A stretch of DNA of 64,000 bases from Parietichytrium sp. I65-24A (GCA_012862575.1 BLSF01000021.1:124001-188000); one strand, 5' to 3'. Positions 1 through 11,278 are shown, numbered from the stretch's first letter. Notes: a model not told the origin generated them from the letters alone. Numbers and translations are program-made.

Positions 1-566
1 CCCTTCGGTGCGAAAACTTTTAGAAAACAGACCGGAAGACGTAGGCTTAATATCTATGCTTTTGCAATAACCATGTCAAACACCAGCATGTCAAACACCA
101 GCATCGTGCAGGGTTTGCTGTTTCCAAACTTTCTCATCCCTTCGGTTCGAAAACTTTTTAGAAAACAGAGCAGAAGTCGTAGTATTATTATCTATACCTT
201 TCCAATAGCCATCTCAAAACACCAGCATCGTGCAGGGTTCGCTGTTTCCAAACTTTCTCATCCCTTCGGTTCGAAAACTTTTTAGAAAACAGAGCGGAAG
301 TCGTAGGCTTACTATATATGCTTTTGCAATAACCATGTCAAACACCAGCATCGTGCAGGGTTTGCTGTTTCCAAACTTTCTCATCCCTTCGGTTCGAAAA
401 CTTTTTAGAAAACAGACCGGAAGACGTTGGCTTAATATCTATGCTTTTACAATAGCCATGTCAAACACCAGCATCGTGCAGGGTTCGCCGTTTCCAAACT
501 TTCTCATCCCTATGGTTCGAAAACTTTTTTCAGAATTCAGTATGCAGGGTTTGCCGTTTCCAAACC
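1..566. repeat. 123-bp tandem repeat, about 4.6 copies, left end cut by window
   Basis: The landmark CCCTTCGGT (CCCTATGGT in the last copy) starts at 1, 138, 262, 385 and 508. Spacing is 123-124 bp, except the first unit, which is 137 bp because of a small internal duplication around 72-104. The last copy is partial and decays near 540-566. The 123-bp period equals 41 codons, so the + strand stays open across several units and would encode a repeated peptide containing IVQGLLFPNFLIPSVRKLF. Copies are over 90% alike, so the array is young. It probably extends left of the window. Whether it is translated is unknown; it may simply be a minisatellite. Confidence 0.9.
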
Positions 567-665
567 AAGTGGACGCAACTGGGATCAATTGGGACTTGGA
601 ACCCAGTCCCCGTGCGAGCCGAGTTGCTGATAAATTGACAGTGAATACACTGGAGCGGCAGAGGA

Positions 666-2914
666 ATGCATCTGGACGACGGACTGGCGCGCAGCTCGGA
701 GATTCCGACGTCCGCAGAGAACGCGCACTCTGGAGAGACGCATCTGGGCGACGGAACGGCGCGCAGCTCAGAGACACCGTTGTACGCAGAGAACGTGCGC
801 TCTGGAGAGAATGATTTGGAGGCAGAGACGGGAAAGCCGTGGTATCGAAGCGCGATGGAGTGGGTGGACTGGGTCTTCGTTCAAGCGCCAGTTCAAAAGC
901 AGGGCCGCGAGTACGAACGAGCATTCCCTTTAGAACACAGGTACTGGACGAGCAAAGAGAGTCAAGATCCTTTGTGGGCGATAGAGCCTGACAAATGGCA
1001 ACTGTGGACTGGCGGAGCGTCGCTCTCACTTCGCGAGAGGAGGTCAGGATTGCTCTCGTTCTTGATCTACAGTCACTATCTCTTGATCGCCTTCACGTAC
1101 TACGCCGTTGTATTCCAAGTCGTGTTTCGCGAGCTCGATAGCAAACTCGCGGAGATCGACTCGAGCGGGTCGCTGTCGAGCATCCTCTCCACCTTGATCC
1201 TGATAGCTGCCTTCCTCTTCGCAGGAATACTGTGCCTCCCTTGTTTTATCGTCAACAACGTTCGGGCGACGCCATTGGCTGGCGCACTCTCTCTAACATA
1301 CTACTTGTTGGTACTTTGCTTCATTCCTATTTTCTCTCTTTGGCAGTTGGAGCTGGGGCAGTATATCGGGGGATATAAACTTGCCATCACAGTTATTTCT
1401 GCCATCTATTCGGTCTGCGTTCTTGTACTCGGAATCTACCACACTGGCATCAGCGTACTCCGTCCCCGTCATACTTTCTACGTGAATAGGCAACGGGCGT
1501 GCAGACTTTACACCAAGATACAACTTTGGCGCCTACTTGGTCAAGGCTCGCTGCGAGCTCAACTCTCGGCGCCAGCAGACTCGCTCCTCCGCACGAATGA
1601 GAAGTCCTTGCACAAAAATACCTGGGCTGTCAACACCCAGCCGACAGCACTGCAGTTGATTAGAAAGGCGTGGTTTCCAGCTACGCAAGTGCTCCAGGAT
1701 TTAGACCCAATATTTGTTGCTCACGACTCGATTTTGGCGGCGATGAGTTTTGGAGTTGTGATGCTCGCGTTCATTGCTATACAGATACCATTCGTGGCAA
1801 ACACCGCGTACGATAGCATTGGAAATCTTCTCGATGGGTTTCAACAAGTGAAGGATTCGCTACCCTCGAATGCCAACAGTAGCGCCGTAGCCGTTGGTGG
1901 AAACGTGTCCGAATTTGTAGCTGCAAACATCAAATTTTGGCAAGAGGTCCAGCTCCCGCTTTATCAATCCATCCTCATTGGCGGCTACATGGCACTTGCC
2001 TGGTCCGTTTCTTTCATACCTTCGTTGTGGGCGGGGTTCCGGCGAACCGCGCTGGAGCTGAGACTCGGAATTGCTGACCAACCCGGGCTGCTCTCGAAAT
2101 TTAGAAGCGCCGAGATGGCTCCTTTCCGCTCGATGTTCTTGTTCGGTACCTACGTGTCCTGCGTTGGATACTTGTTCGTGCTCAGTTTTGTGGTGTTTTT
2201 TTGCATAGTGCTAATCTTTGCTTGGTAAGTTGTCACGAGAAGATCGATACATCACCGACTTTGTATTGACAGAAAGGAAATCCTCGTCATCGCAGGCCAG
2301 TGTTGCTGAGGGTAGTATGGGCACTCAATTGGCTCTGGCTTCCGTCGCTCGTTATGCTTGTCTTCAACATGATCGTGTACTCGTGCTGGTTCCAGAATCA
2401 TTATCACACTTTGAATGCCTCCGAGACAGCGTCATCGTTAGATCTCACGCGGCCTCGTGAATGGACAGTAGTAGAGCTCGGGTTGACCGTGGCGTACTTG
2501 CCAGCGTTTCTTTTAAGCGCTCTAATGCGCTGCCTCTATGTTTTGCTTGTTGCGTTTCTGGGCATCATGCGCATTGACACTTCGTTACTTCCCGTTGGCG
2601 CTCACACTTTTGATTCTCCATATGTTGCCTATGCTGCGCTCAGTATCCGAACTTTTGCGGTCGATTCCCCGATCATGCTGACCGCCGTGGAGATGCTTCT
2701 ATGCGTCAATGACAAAGGCAAGCCTGTGTCGCGCGCAAAGGCTCGTTGGTGGCTTGCTCTCACACTGATCAATTTCCCTACGCTCGCGCTTGAACGAAAG
2801 CACAGGCTTGTCGAGTCAAAACAAAGCACAGAACAAAGATATTCGGACGGCGAAAGAGAGAACGGCTTGACAGCGATCCATAGCAAAGGCCCTGAAGCGC
2901 TGTCAATGATCTAG
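666..2914 (+). CDS. STRA6-like multi-pass membrane protein (retinol-receptor family)
   Basis: Two exons, 666-2224 and 2296-2914, joined across a 71-bp GTAAGT...GCAG intron, give 725 residues; human STRA6 has 667. The product is a polytopic membrane protein with about nine hydrophobic segments. The C-terminal part aligns with vertebrate STRA6: IDTSLLP near residue 613 matches MDLSLLP. The following T-(F/L)-D-(S/P) segment also matches, as does SRAKARWWLALTLINFPTL near 665 (human SRGRARWGLAYTLLHNPTL). STRA6 carries retinol from serum binding protein into animal cells; a protist ligand is unknown. Residues 2-49 are two copies of a 24-residue low-complexity unit. A TGACAGTGA motif lies at 636-644, just before the ATG, and an AATAAA at 2967-2972, 53 bp past the stop. 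Family assignment is strong; substrate is inference. Confidence 0.85.
668..811. repeat. 72-bp direct duplication inside the STRA6-like N-terminus
   Basis: Two adjacent 72-bp units begin at 668 and 740, each starting gcatctgg and ending ctctggagaga. They encode paired 24-residue units starting HLDDGLARSSE and HLGDGTARSSE. This shows local expansion next to the upstream 123-bp array, but the two repeats are unrelated in sequence. Confidence 0.85.
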
Positions 2915-3075
2915 AGGTATAAGCTCGCTCCGTCTCAAAATGGAGATCTAGAAAGATAGATCAGTAAATAAATATTGTACAGGTATTCGCAAGTGATATT
3001 CTCCAACGATGAAGAAAATTGCAGGAAGAGAGGAAGAGAGAGAGGGAATTACTCTCCGCTCATAGCTCACGCTTT

Positions 3076-3803
3076 TCACTTGGATTCGGGAATGTTGCGC
3101 CGGAACGACCGTCTCGCTGCAAGCCAAACGGCCAACGGAGTTGCGCACGCGATTGTGGCCATGAGTGAGAACCTTGTCCACTCCGTCATAAACCTACCCG
3201 TCAATTCTTCGAATCGCTCCTCCGAGATGACTTCGAGCTGCTGCCCAACTGCGCTCCCACGCCTCCTCTGTCCAGACTCCGCGTCATCGTACTGCACCTC
3301 CGCCGCAAGTCTCTCTGCCTCCACCCTAATGGCCTTCAGTGGCTTCAAAACCAACTCGGCGACGTAGGTCTCCCCGCTGCGCGTGTGCACACATACACGT
3401 CGAAGTCAGCAAGCCGGTCCTCCCACCAGCGAACAAGTTCAAAATCCAACCCCAAAAGGCCAAACCGAAACAAAGCACAACAGCAGGGAAATACTTCCAC
3501 TTACGGCTCGAGGGTGCCTACCTCCCACGTCCGGCTTCCGGCCATCACCCGCACGTCCTGCCACTCGCCCAGCACCGTTCCGCGAACGTTGGTCGCCGCG
3601 GCGTCCCCCACGTTGATAGCCTTGACCGTTACCGTCAAATTCCTTCCCGCTGCGCCCAGCGCCAGTCCCGGCAGGCTGTCCGCTTCCACGCTCTGCTCCA
3701 GCGCCACGAACGCCCGTCCGCGCGCGCACTCCGCCGCCAGCGCCAACAAGAGCGCCACTATCCACCCCTTCATCCCCATCCACATACGCATCCACATTCG
3801 CAT
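3076..3803 (-). CDS. SSR2: Translocon-associated protein subunit beta (TRAP-beta)
   Basis: Exons 3803-3505 and 3376-3076 flank a 128-bp intron (GTAAGT donor at 3504, GCGCAG acceptor at 3377). They give 199 residues against 183 in human. The order is: signal peptide (GWIVALLLALAAE), lumenal Ig-like domain with NLTVTVKAINVGDAAA, a VLKPLKA motif that matches human VVLRPLKAG, one membrane helix (MATIACATPLAVWLAA), and a short basic tail. TRAP sits beside Sec61 in the ER membrane and aids translocation of some precursors. The first ATG gives a repetitive MRMWMRMWMGM leader; initiation at Met-11 (3773) would give a more normal signal peptide. A TCACTGTCA motif lies about 62 bp upstream (3865-3873). 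The join falls in the family-conserved strand, which supports the splice. Confidence 0.85.
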
Positions 3804-4711
3804 ATGTTTCCGTGGTGTCCTCGCTGTCCTCAGCTCTGCCTTTAGCGCTAGCTAGAAACGATACTCACTGTCAGTACAGAAAAAGATAGTTTCAGCGCAG
3901 TTTTTCAACGAGATTGGTACTCGAGTACCTTCCCAGTGCTTGTGCCAAAATATGCTCCGCGTACCCCTCTTCTAGACGAAATTATAGCACATTCTACCAG
4001 TCAGAGAGGACCGCTACCTAAGTTTCCCGACGTAATCCTCTTTAGCAGTGGTTTAAAACTATTTACAAGATACGTAAGAGTCCCTGACCCGTTACAAGTG
4101 CGCTAAGGGACCGTCTATGGTTATTGGTAGCAGCCAATGGATAGGATATCTTACCGGATTTGGGTAGCTTGAGAACGACAGAGAGTGTCCGCGGCGAGTA
4201 CCAACTAGTACGCGCTCAGACGTGTTCTTCCGCTAAGAGTACGCGTAGCGAAGTATCCTCGCGGAGTAGCGCTCGCAGGGAGGAGCCGGCGGCACTGTAC
4301 TTTTGCTCTCCTCCTCCGATAGGCATCCCAGGCATCCCTCCCTCTTCGCTTCTCTTTCGTTGTGTTCTCTTCTTTACTTTCGTGTTTTCCTCTTCGCTCT
4401 CCCGTGCTGTGCCGTGCTGTGCTGTGCTGCGCTGTGAGCGGAAGGACTCCGGCAGGTGGGGACCAGAGGGTCGCTCGGGTCTCGCTGCGTGAACCATTGG
4501 AGAACGTTCGGGGATCGGTGCGCGCATCGCAGCGGAAAGTTCTGTCGGTCCTCTCTCTTGTCTGTCAGTCAGTCTGTCAGTTGGGCGCGGCTGTTTCCTT
4601 TGGTTTTCCAACGTATCCTCCTCGCTCGGGAGAAGAATAACGATTAAAACAAGAACAGGAGATCAGGAGATCAGGAGATCAGGGATACAGGGATACAGGA
4701 GCTGTGGGAGG
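3804..4711. other. Divergent intergenic region between TRAP-beta and kinase
   Basis: About 900 bp with no supportable gene. It should hold both promoters. Visible items are TCACTGTCA at 3865-3873, a CCAAT-like box near 4133, a pyrimidine-rich stretch around 4310-4430, and short imperfect repeats (aggagatc, then gggataca) at 4660-4700 in the kinase leader. Confidence 0.6.
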
Positions 4712-7700
4712 ATGATGCTCGCGGTGCGTAGCTGGCGGCGTGGGCTGGGCAGTTTCGGCGGGTCGGCGTCCGTTTCGGGTATGAATTCGGGCGGTGCTTC
4801 TCGTCGCGCAAAAGCCGCGAAGAACAAGGCGGACGAGAGGCACGACAGACACGTCGTACAGCGCCCTGCCAAGATGTTCACGCGGCGCAGGAGCGAAGAC
4901 CCCGTTGTGTACGCCGGGCCAAGAAGATCTTCGTCATTGATGGCCGGCAGAGCTGCTCTCAGCAAGCAATTCACGAGGCAAAAGCTGGACCGGACGTGCA
5001 CGTTGGTGGACCCGAGCGCGTGGGGCGGCTTCAGCGGCCGTGGGGGGCAGAGCAAGATGAACGAGCTCAGCGGCAAGCAGCAGGCCACCTCCTCTTGGCC
5101 GTCTTGGACGAAACCAGCGCGGGTGTTGAGTGAAACGTTTCCGCAACGAACGCTGAAAGGATCCCTTAAGATGACTCGCAAAAAGGACCCCCTCATGATT
5201 AAGGCCCCCTTGCCGGAGGAGGAGAAAGAGGCGTTTGTGTGGAACAGGGACACCATTCAACTCAAAAACCAAGGTGAGCTGGCAAAGTACTACACTATGG
5301 GGGACATTCTTGGGCATGGGACCTATGGCATCGTTTATAAATGCACATCTGTGAAGACGGGGGAGCTCTTTGCAATTAAAATAATGAAAAAGTCCGTGAC
5401 AACTCGCTACAAGCAAGAGATTGTGCTCTCCGCCCGCGTAAACCATCCGGCCGTGTTGAGTCCTGCGTGCGTTCTTGAGACTCAAGACGAGGTGTTTCTC
5501 GTCACGGAGTTTTGCAGAGGCGGAGAGCTGTTTGAGTTTGTTGCGGACCACAACCTGTACCTTGGCACCTTGAATGAGTCGAGTGTGCTTGAGGTCACCC
5601 GTGAGATGCTCGTTGCTTTGGAAGCTTGTCACAAGGCTGGGTTTGCGCACTTGGACGTCAAACCCGAGAATTTTGGTAAGTTGTCAGCGCGTTGAATTGG
5701 AAGATTATCTTGCACCGCGGCGTTCTCTTGCTCACCAATACACACCTTCTAGTCTTTCGAATTCCGTGGTCTGAAATTCTTCAAGATGTTTCTAGGATTC
5801 GGGGAAACCTCGTGCTGATCGATTTTGGTACTGCGCAGCCGTTCCGACTCCGAAAGTACGCCGAGACGAGTGCTGAATATCGAAAGGACATGGATGAATA
5901 CTACTCTGGAGAAGCGCATATTGGGGGAACTGCGTCATATGTGAGCCCCGAAGTGCTTTTCGGACGGTTTAGGTAAGCTCACTCGCTCGCAGGTTTGTGA
6001 GTCTCTTCATACCACTGGCGCTCGCTTACATCGTTTTGGTTTCTTTTATTCTTGTGCTTTTACACCTTTCACAGCAGTCGTTCAGACCTATGGAGCCTTG
6101 GAGTGACTCTCTTTATGCTGATAGCCGGCCGCCGACCATTTGATGCAAACTTTGATCACCGGCCAAGCGTTTTCGACCGCGAAGTCCAAATGAACGTCAA
6201 GAAGGAGGCTGCCTTGCCGCTTGGTGAGTCTCTTTACTCAACTTGCGAAGAGTTGGGGCTTGCAAATAATAGTACAGTCGACATTCTTCTCAACATGATG
6301 CACCCTGAACCAATCATGCGAAAGTCTGCAACAGAGCTCATAAATGAGATCGACAGAATGCTGGAAGAGGAACATTATGTCTTTAAGTGAGGAGGGAAGG
6401 TTCTCTTTTACACCTATTCGAGATATCATCAGCAACACGCAAGAAATCTTATACTGTACAGAACCACTTTTTACGTCAAAAGTCTTGATGAATCTAGCAC
6501 TGACGCCCACTTTGCGGTTGCTATGCGGCATGTTGACGCTCATATCCACGAGGGAAACAATGCAACAGGCCCACTGGAACTCTTTCAAGCGCTGAAGTCT
6601 GGTGGAGGGATTCCAAACAGTTTCGCCCAGCTCGTCGAAATTAATCGCCATGCCATCACCGAACGATATGCAGGATGTAGTGCAGTTATAGATGGCCTAA
6701 AGTTGATCTCAAGACAGAATGAGATCGTCTTCCAAATTGTTCAGCGGGTCTTGGACGAGGAGAACCCGACCTCCTCAGGTCAGGTGGCTGGCTCCGCCGA
6801 GTCACCGTTGCCGCCTGGGTCTCCTTTCGATCAGCAAGTGTTCGTGAGGTTCTCAACCTGGCAGTTCTCCAATATTGGCGATCCCGTGGTCTTTGCGGTG
6901 TCGCCCAATGATGGGACAGTCACACTTGAGAAAGGCGACATCGACGATGTCGAGGAGACTGCTGAAGGCAGTGAGGACGAGGAGGAACAGAACGAGGAGG
7001 AAAACGAAGAGTCGCAGCTCACGGCTGTGTCGAACTCTGGTGAAGAAGATGATGGTGACGACGAACCAGATGTCGACAACGAGGGTGACGAAGAGGATTT
7101 GGACGAAGGCATTAGTAACCAAGACCATCTTGCAGGTGATGGCCGTGCGGATGAGTCGAATCCGCTCTGGTTTGGTGGGCGCGTGGTGTACTACACTGAC
7201 ATGCCCAAGCTGAGGCACGAACGCAAGCGCGAGAAGCTCCAGAAGAAGAAGGCTTTGGGCCAAGTGGTTGTGGCAAGGCGAGCAGCCAGGATTGGAGCTG
7301 CTGTACAGGGTATTCTCGACCTCACTCGATTCGATGACAGTGACAATGAGGAAGTCTCCAGCGATTCTGATTCCGATTATCATGATTTGAAAAGCGAAGA
7401 TGAGTTCGAGGACGAGACGCCTTGCGGCCAACGAAGAGACTTAGTGTCTTACGCGGTCAGAGAAGCAAAACAAATTCTCGCGCACTCCGACGAGATTGAT
7501 GTTCGAGTTGGTACAGAGTATCAGACAGAGTACGACGAGGCCCGTCATTTCGTGATTCCTGCATCCAAGAGAAGGCTCCCAGGCTGGGCTCGGCGCCAAG
7601 AGCGAGAGGAGATGGTGGGGCTTTCCAAAGCGGAGAGGTATCGAAGGGAGATAATGCTTATGCTTAAAGAGGAACAAGGGGATAAACAGAACGCATCGTG

Positions 7701-8262
7701 GATATTGGAGCGGTTGATTGAACGCTACCCAAGAAGACTGGACTTGCCCACAGAGAAGGACGTCTCTCAGGAGATTCAGCGATACTTGGGATGGAGAAAG
7801 TCCACACCTCAAGGGGAAGAAGTGGATATCGACAAGACGCTCGCGCAAGAGGCGAAAACTGGGTTCATTACGGAAACATTGAGGAGTAACATCACAGCCA
7901 AAAACGCAGACGTGCTGAGCGCCGCAGAGATGCACTTTGCGGGCTCGTCACTTGCTATACCCGAGAGCAGACAAGAAGCGTTCAAGCTAAAGGTCGGGGC
8001 GATCCGCAAGACCTTGAATGGTGGCGGTTCTCAGAGTGGAGAACCCGGTGGTCGCGAGAGAGGTGGAGGCATCCCACAATCATACCTCACTTTTATCGAG
8101 GAAAATTTGGTTGCACTGACAGCAGCACCTTTGTACAAGGTCATGGTGGAGAAGTGGGCTGACAGCGACGGCCGTCTTCCAGATGACTTCCCAGAAAAGA
8201 AGAAGGTTAGCGACCTTGTGAACTCAAGACGCGGAAAGCTAAAAAAAAAGAGCCAGGAATAA
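4712..8262 (+). CDS. CAMK-like Ser/Thr protein kinase with long acidic C-terminal extension
   Basis: Exons 4712-5675, 5786-5972 and 6075-6386 encode the kinase. The glycine loop GHGTYG is near residue 200, Lys in FAIKIMKK near 223, HLDVKPEN near 313 (Leu replaces Arg of HRD), DFG at 334-336, SPE near 375, and SDLWSLGV in the F helix. Introns are 110 and 102 bp. A TGA at 6388-6390 could end a 488-residue kinase. However, the same frame is open from there to 8262, and a 75-bp intron 6387-6461 (GTGAGG...TACAG) would remove the TGA in phase, giving 1087 residues. The extension carries an acidic run near 648-705, a basic patch (RHERKREKLQKKK) and an unidentified helical module ASWILERLIERYP near 899. 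The N-terminal 190 residues are basic and unrecognised. The alternative is two adjacent genes, the second starting at 6523. Confidence 0.75.
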
Positions 8263-8692
8263 TCGATGTTGCCACCTTTCATAGATTTTCTTCGCCCGCC
8301 TCGAGTTGGCCTCACCAATCCCTTGTAGCTGTCCAGGAACGTAGAGTTGGGTGATCAGTTGCGAAAGAGGTTGAATGTCCTAGCGAATCCTACGCGCAAT
8401 CAGCGTCAGCGCACATCTCTCCTCGCACGCCTCCAACAAACAAGTCGATGGCACTTTCGGTTGCCGTAGAAAATTTGGAGAAAATACCCTGATCTTGGGG
8501 ATTCTCAGTGCTAGTGATAGGCTGGGTAAGAAGGTTTTCAACACGCTTTCTGATTAAAAAAAAAAAGCCGACCTGAATCTAAACGAAGAACGCAAATGCT
8601 TCCATCGGCGCGAAGAGTTGCGAGTGGCCATCGAGTGCCATGTCACTTCCTTCTTCTTTTTCTTCTTCTTTACTTACACTATCATAATTCTG
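8263..8692. other. Convergent intergenic region
   Basis: About 430 bp between the 3' ends of the kinase gene and the coiled-coil gene. It holds an A-run at 8554-8566, a TTC-rich pyrimidine run at 8650-8675, and no supportable gene. Both 3' UTRs should lie here. Confidence 0.6.
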
Positions 8693-11278
8693 TCAAAACA
8701 CAGATCTCTCCGTCTCGACTCGAAGTCGCCTAGCTCTCGAGCTGGGGGACGGTGGTGCCGTCGCAGAGCTTCGCATTGTGTCTCTGGGCACCGGGGATAG
8801 CGACTGCGACTCACGAAGTATCATCTTGGACTGTGTGTTCCGAAACTCCAGAGAAGAGAGAGCAGCGTCTCGCTCTCGAATAGCTCGATTCATCTGTACC
8901 TCAGCGACATCCAGCTTTCGGCGAACCTCCGACATTTCTTGCAGCCGACGCTCCTCGGAAGCTATGAGATCAGCAACTTGCTCGCGGGCTTCGGTGCCCC
9001 GTTTCTCCGCAGCGTACAACTGGCGCTCAACTTTTCGACTGTGCGCCTCCTGCTGCTTGAGAGAGCTCAAAAGCTCTGCCTTGTCGTGTTGGGTGGCCAA
9101 AACCTGAGCGGAGAGCTCTTCAGAGCGAAGCCGCAGCCGGCCGCACTCCTCTTTAAGCTCAGAAACCAAGCGCTCAAAATGTGCCAAAGAGCTGGACATT
9201 TCTTCTTCGTGATGAGCCTTTTGTCTGTCAAGGGTTTGTTGCAGGTTCTCAGTCTCCACTTCCAGCTCTTGGACGCGGCTCTCGGCTTGGGAGATGCGGT
9301 GGAGTAGCTTTTGCTCATTGAGCTTCGCTCGCTGCTCCGCAGATTCGATGCGAGACTCTGACGAGAGGCGAAGATCTCCTATTTCCTGTCGAAGACGCAC
9401 GGCGTCTTTGTCCGAGCTCTCCGCCTCCTGCGCGAGGCGCTTCATTTCTCGCTGCAGAGACTCGATTTGGGCTGTGGCATTCTGAAGCTGCTGGCGCAAC
9501 GACTGCGCAGACTCGAGCATGGCGACTCTCTCCTGTTCAGCTTCCGCAAGCCGCGCGTTGCTTGTCTGGATGGACTTTTGGGCGTCAGCTTCTCTGTCAA
9601 GCGCTTTGTTTTCTGCTTCCTCAACGCGTTCTGCAAGCTTCTGCATGCTCAACTCTAGACGCTTCATCTCTTCGCCCGAAACTTTGCGGAAAGCATCCAG
9701 ACGGTTCGAGGTGTCCAATTGCTCTTTCTTTGCTCGCTCTGCGGCGACAGAGAGCGCTACAGCCTTTTTCTCGGATTCCTCCAGCTCGGCATCGCGCACA
9801 AGGATCAGGGACCGAAGCTCGCTATGTGTTTTCCGCACAGCGGACTCCTTCTCGACCTCGAAATGCCTCAACTGGTTTGCCTGCTGATCCAAAAGACGGT
9901 TGATCTCTTCTTTCCGCTGCGTCGCAATGGCGATTGCCTGGTTCTTCTCGAGCTGCATTGACTCCATGTCCTCGCGGAGTCGGTCCGCAGTCTGCTTCAA
10001 CTCGCTCTCGGTACCTTTCAGATCGTGAAGTTCCGCACGCAAAGATTGCAACACTGAGAGTACATTCTCGTAGTCGCGCTTCACGCCCTCATACTTGATT
10101 GCAATGTCGTGCTTGCCAGCTTTGAGAACGTCCATCTCTTGAAGCGCGCCCTCCAGATCCCGCTGAACTTTGCGCACGCGCTTGCCCGCCAGGCCGACTC
10201 TCTGCTCCTGGAGCTCAGTCTCCTGGTTCGCCTTGTGGGCCATGTCCTCGAGCTCGTTACGGAGCTTTTGCAGCTGGTTGTGTAGCACGAGGTTTTCGCG
10301 GTCTCTGTCCTGAAGCGCAGATTCTGCCTTCTCCAGCTCGACGTGGGTTTCTGCCAGCTGGGTTTGAGTGGAGTGTAGCTGATTTATAGCCGAGTCGCGC
10401 TCCCCGCGCAGCTCTTCAACTTGCTCCTTCGCTGCACGCAAGCCTGCAGCGGCGCGCTGAAAGTTTTGCGTGATTTTAATGAGCTGCTGATCGCGCTCTT
10501 TCCCCTGCTCGGTGAGGCGCTCGATGTCACTATTCATAATGTTGTCGCGCTCCTGCAGGATCGTGTTTTCCTTCTTAAGAGTATCCACAATGTTGTTCAA
10601 CATCTCAATGGTCTCCTGCGCGACTACACCGGCATGGCCGCCACCCACAAACTCCAGTCCGTCGGCCGGGTTCTCCAGGTCATTCATCCTGTTCTGCAGC
10701 TCTGCCTCCAGGTCCGCTTGCAGCCTTCGGTTCTCCTGTGTCAGCCTCGCGATTTGCTCCCTGTCATCCGCGAGCTGCCTCTCCGCGTTCGTGGCGATGG
10801 TCCGGAGCTCACCCAGCCTCTCATCGTACGCCATCAGCAGCGGCGAGAACACGTGCGGGCTCGACATCCACGGCGCCAGAGGGGCCACTTCTTCCCGATC
10901 TCCGTCGTCGTCCAGCTCGTTGTTGTCTTCCTCGTCCTCGTCCTCGCCATCGTCCCCGTCGCCGCCCAGGTCCTCGCTGGGGTCCCCGCCGGCGAAGCTT
11001 CGTTTGTACTTTCGCACCCACGACCCCAGTTCGTCCTGCAGTCTGCCCGCCAGCTGCCGCAGGTGCGCGTTCTCGCCGCGCAGACGGTGCACCTCCTCCT
11101 CCATGAACGGCTGCAGCGCGGGCGCGGCGCCCAGCGTATCGCGGCGCCCTTCCACGGCCGCGTCCAGTCCGCGCATGTCCTCGCGTACGCTGCCCCGCAG
11201 CAGCTCCTCGATGTCCCGCGCACCGAGCTCCACCGCGCCGCCCCAGCGCACATCGCGCTCCCCTTGAGGACCGCTCAT
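8693..11278 (-). CDS. Long coiled-coil protein (possibly centrosomal or basal-body)
   Basis: An uninterrupted frame gives 861 residues from the first ATG at 11278. After about 110 residues with some helical heptads comes a run of Asp/Glu (GDGDDGEDEDEEDNNELDDD). Next is a short conserved-looking block, PWMSSPHVFSPLLMAYDERL. From there to near the end is almost unbroken heptad coiled coil rich in Glu, Gln, Arg and Leu, ending with a Ser/Arg tail. No motor head, catalytic motif or membrane segment is visible. A role in a centrosome, basal body, flagellum or Golgi scaffold fits this architecture, but coiled coils align promiscuously and I do not assign a family. The opposite strand is open over long stretches, a composition effect rather than a gene. 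Confidence 0.85.
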   Translation of the reverse strand: MSGPQGERDVRWGGAVELGARDIEELLRGSVREDMRGLDAAVEGRRDTLGAAPALQPFMEEEVHRLRGENAHLRQLAGRLQDELGSWVRKYKRSFAGGDPSEDLGGDGDDGEDEDEEDNNELDDDGDREEVAPLAPWMSSPHVFSPLLMAYDERLGELRTIATNAERQLADDREQIARLTQENRRLQADLEAELQNRMNDLENPADGLEFVGGGHAGVVAQETIEMLNNIVDTLKKENTILQERDNIMNSDIERLTEQGKERDQQLIKITQNFQRAAAGLRAAKEQVEELRGERDSAINQLHSTQTQLAETHVELEKAESALQDRDRENLVLHNQLQKLRNELEDMAHKANQETELQEQRVGLAGKRVRKVQRDLEGALQEMDVLKAGKHDIAIKYEGVKRDYENVLSVLQSLRAELHDLKGTESELKQTADRLREDMESMQLEKNQAIAIATQRKEEINRLLDQQANQLRHFEVEKESAVRKTHSELRSLILVRDAELEESEKKAVALSVAAERAKKEQLDTSNRLDAFRKVSGEEMKRLELSMQKLAERVEEAENKALDREADAQKSIQTSNARLAEAEQERVAMLESAQSLRQQLQNATAQIESLQREMKRLAQEAESSDKDAVRLRQEIGDLRLSSESRIESAEQRAKLNEQKLLHRISQAESRVQELEVETENLQQTLDRQKAHHEEEMSSSLAHFERLVSELKEECGRLRLRSEELSAQVLATQHDKAELLSSLKQQEAHSRKVERQLYAAEKRGTEAREQVADLIASEERRLQEMSEVRRKLDVAEVQMNRAIRERDAALSSLEFRNTQSKMILRESQSLSPVPRDTMRSSATAPPSPSSRARRLRVETERSVF

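Noticed and set aside
138-540. GGTTCGAAAAC followed by TTTTT in each 123-bp unit resembles a Pol III B box plus terminator.
   Set aside because: The B box lacks the closing CC, no A box lies at the right distance, and no tRNA-like cloverleaf folds.
3339-3855. Frames of 156-168 codons on the + strand over the TRAP-beta gene.
   Set aside because: They run antisense through exons and intron of a well-supported gene.
6388-6390. The in-frame TGA after the kinase domain as a second selenocysteine codon.
   Set aside because: No Cys-containing redox motif surrounds it, and a phase-preserving 75-bp intron explains it more simply.
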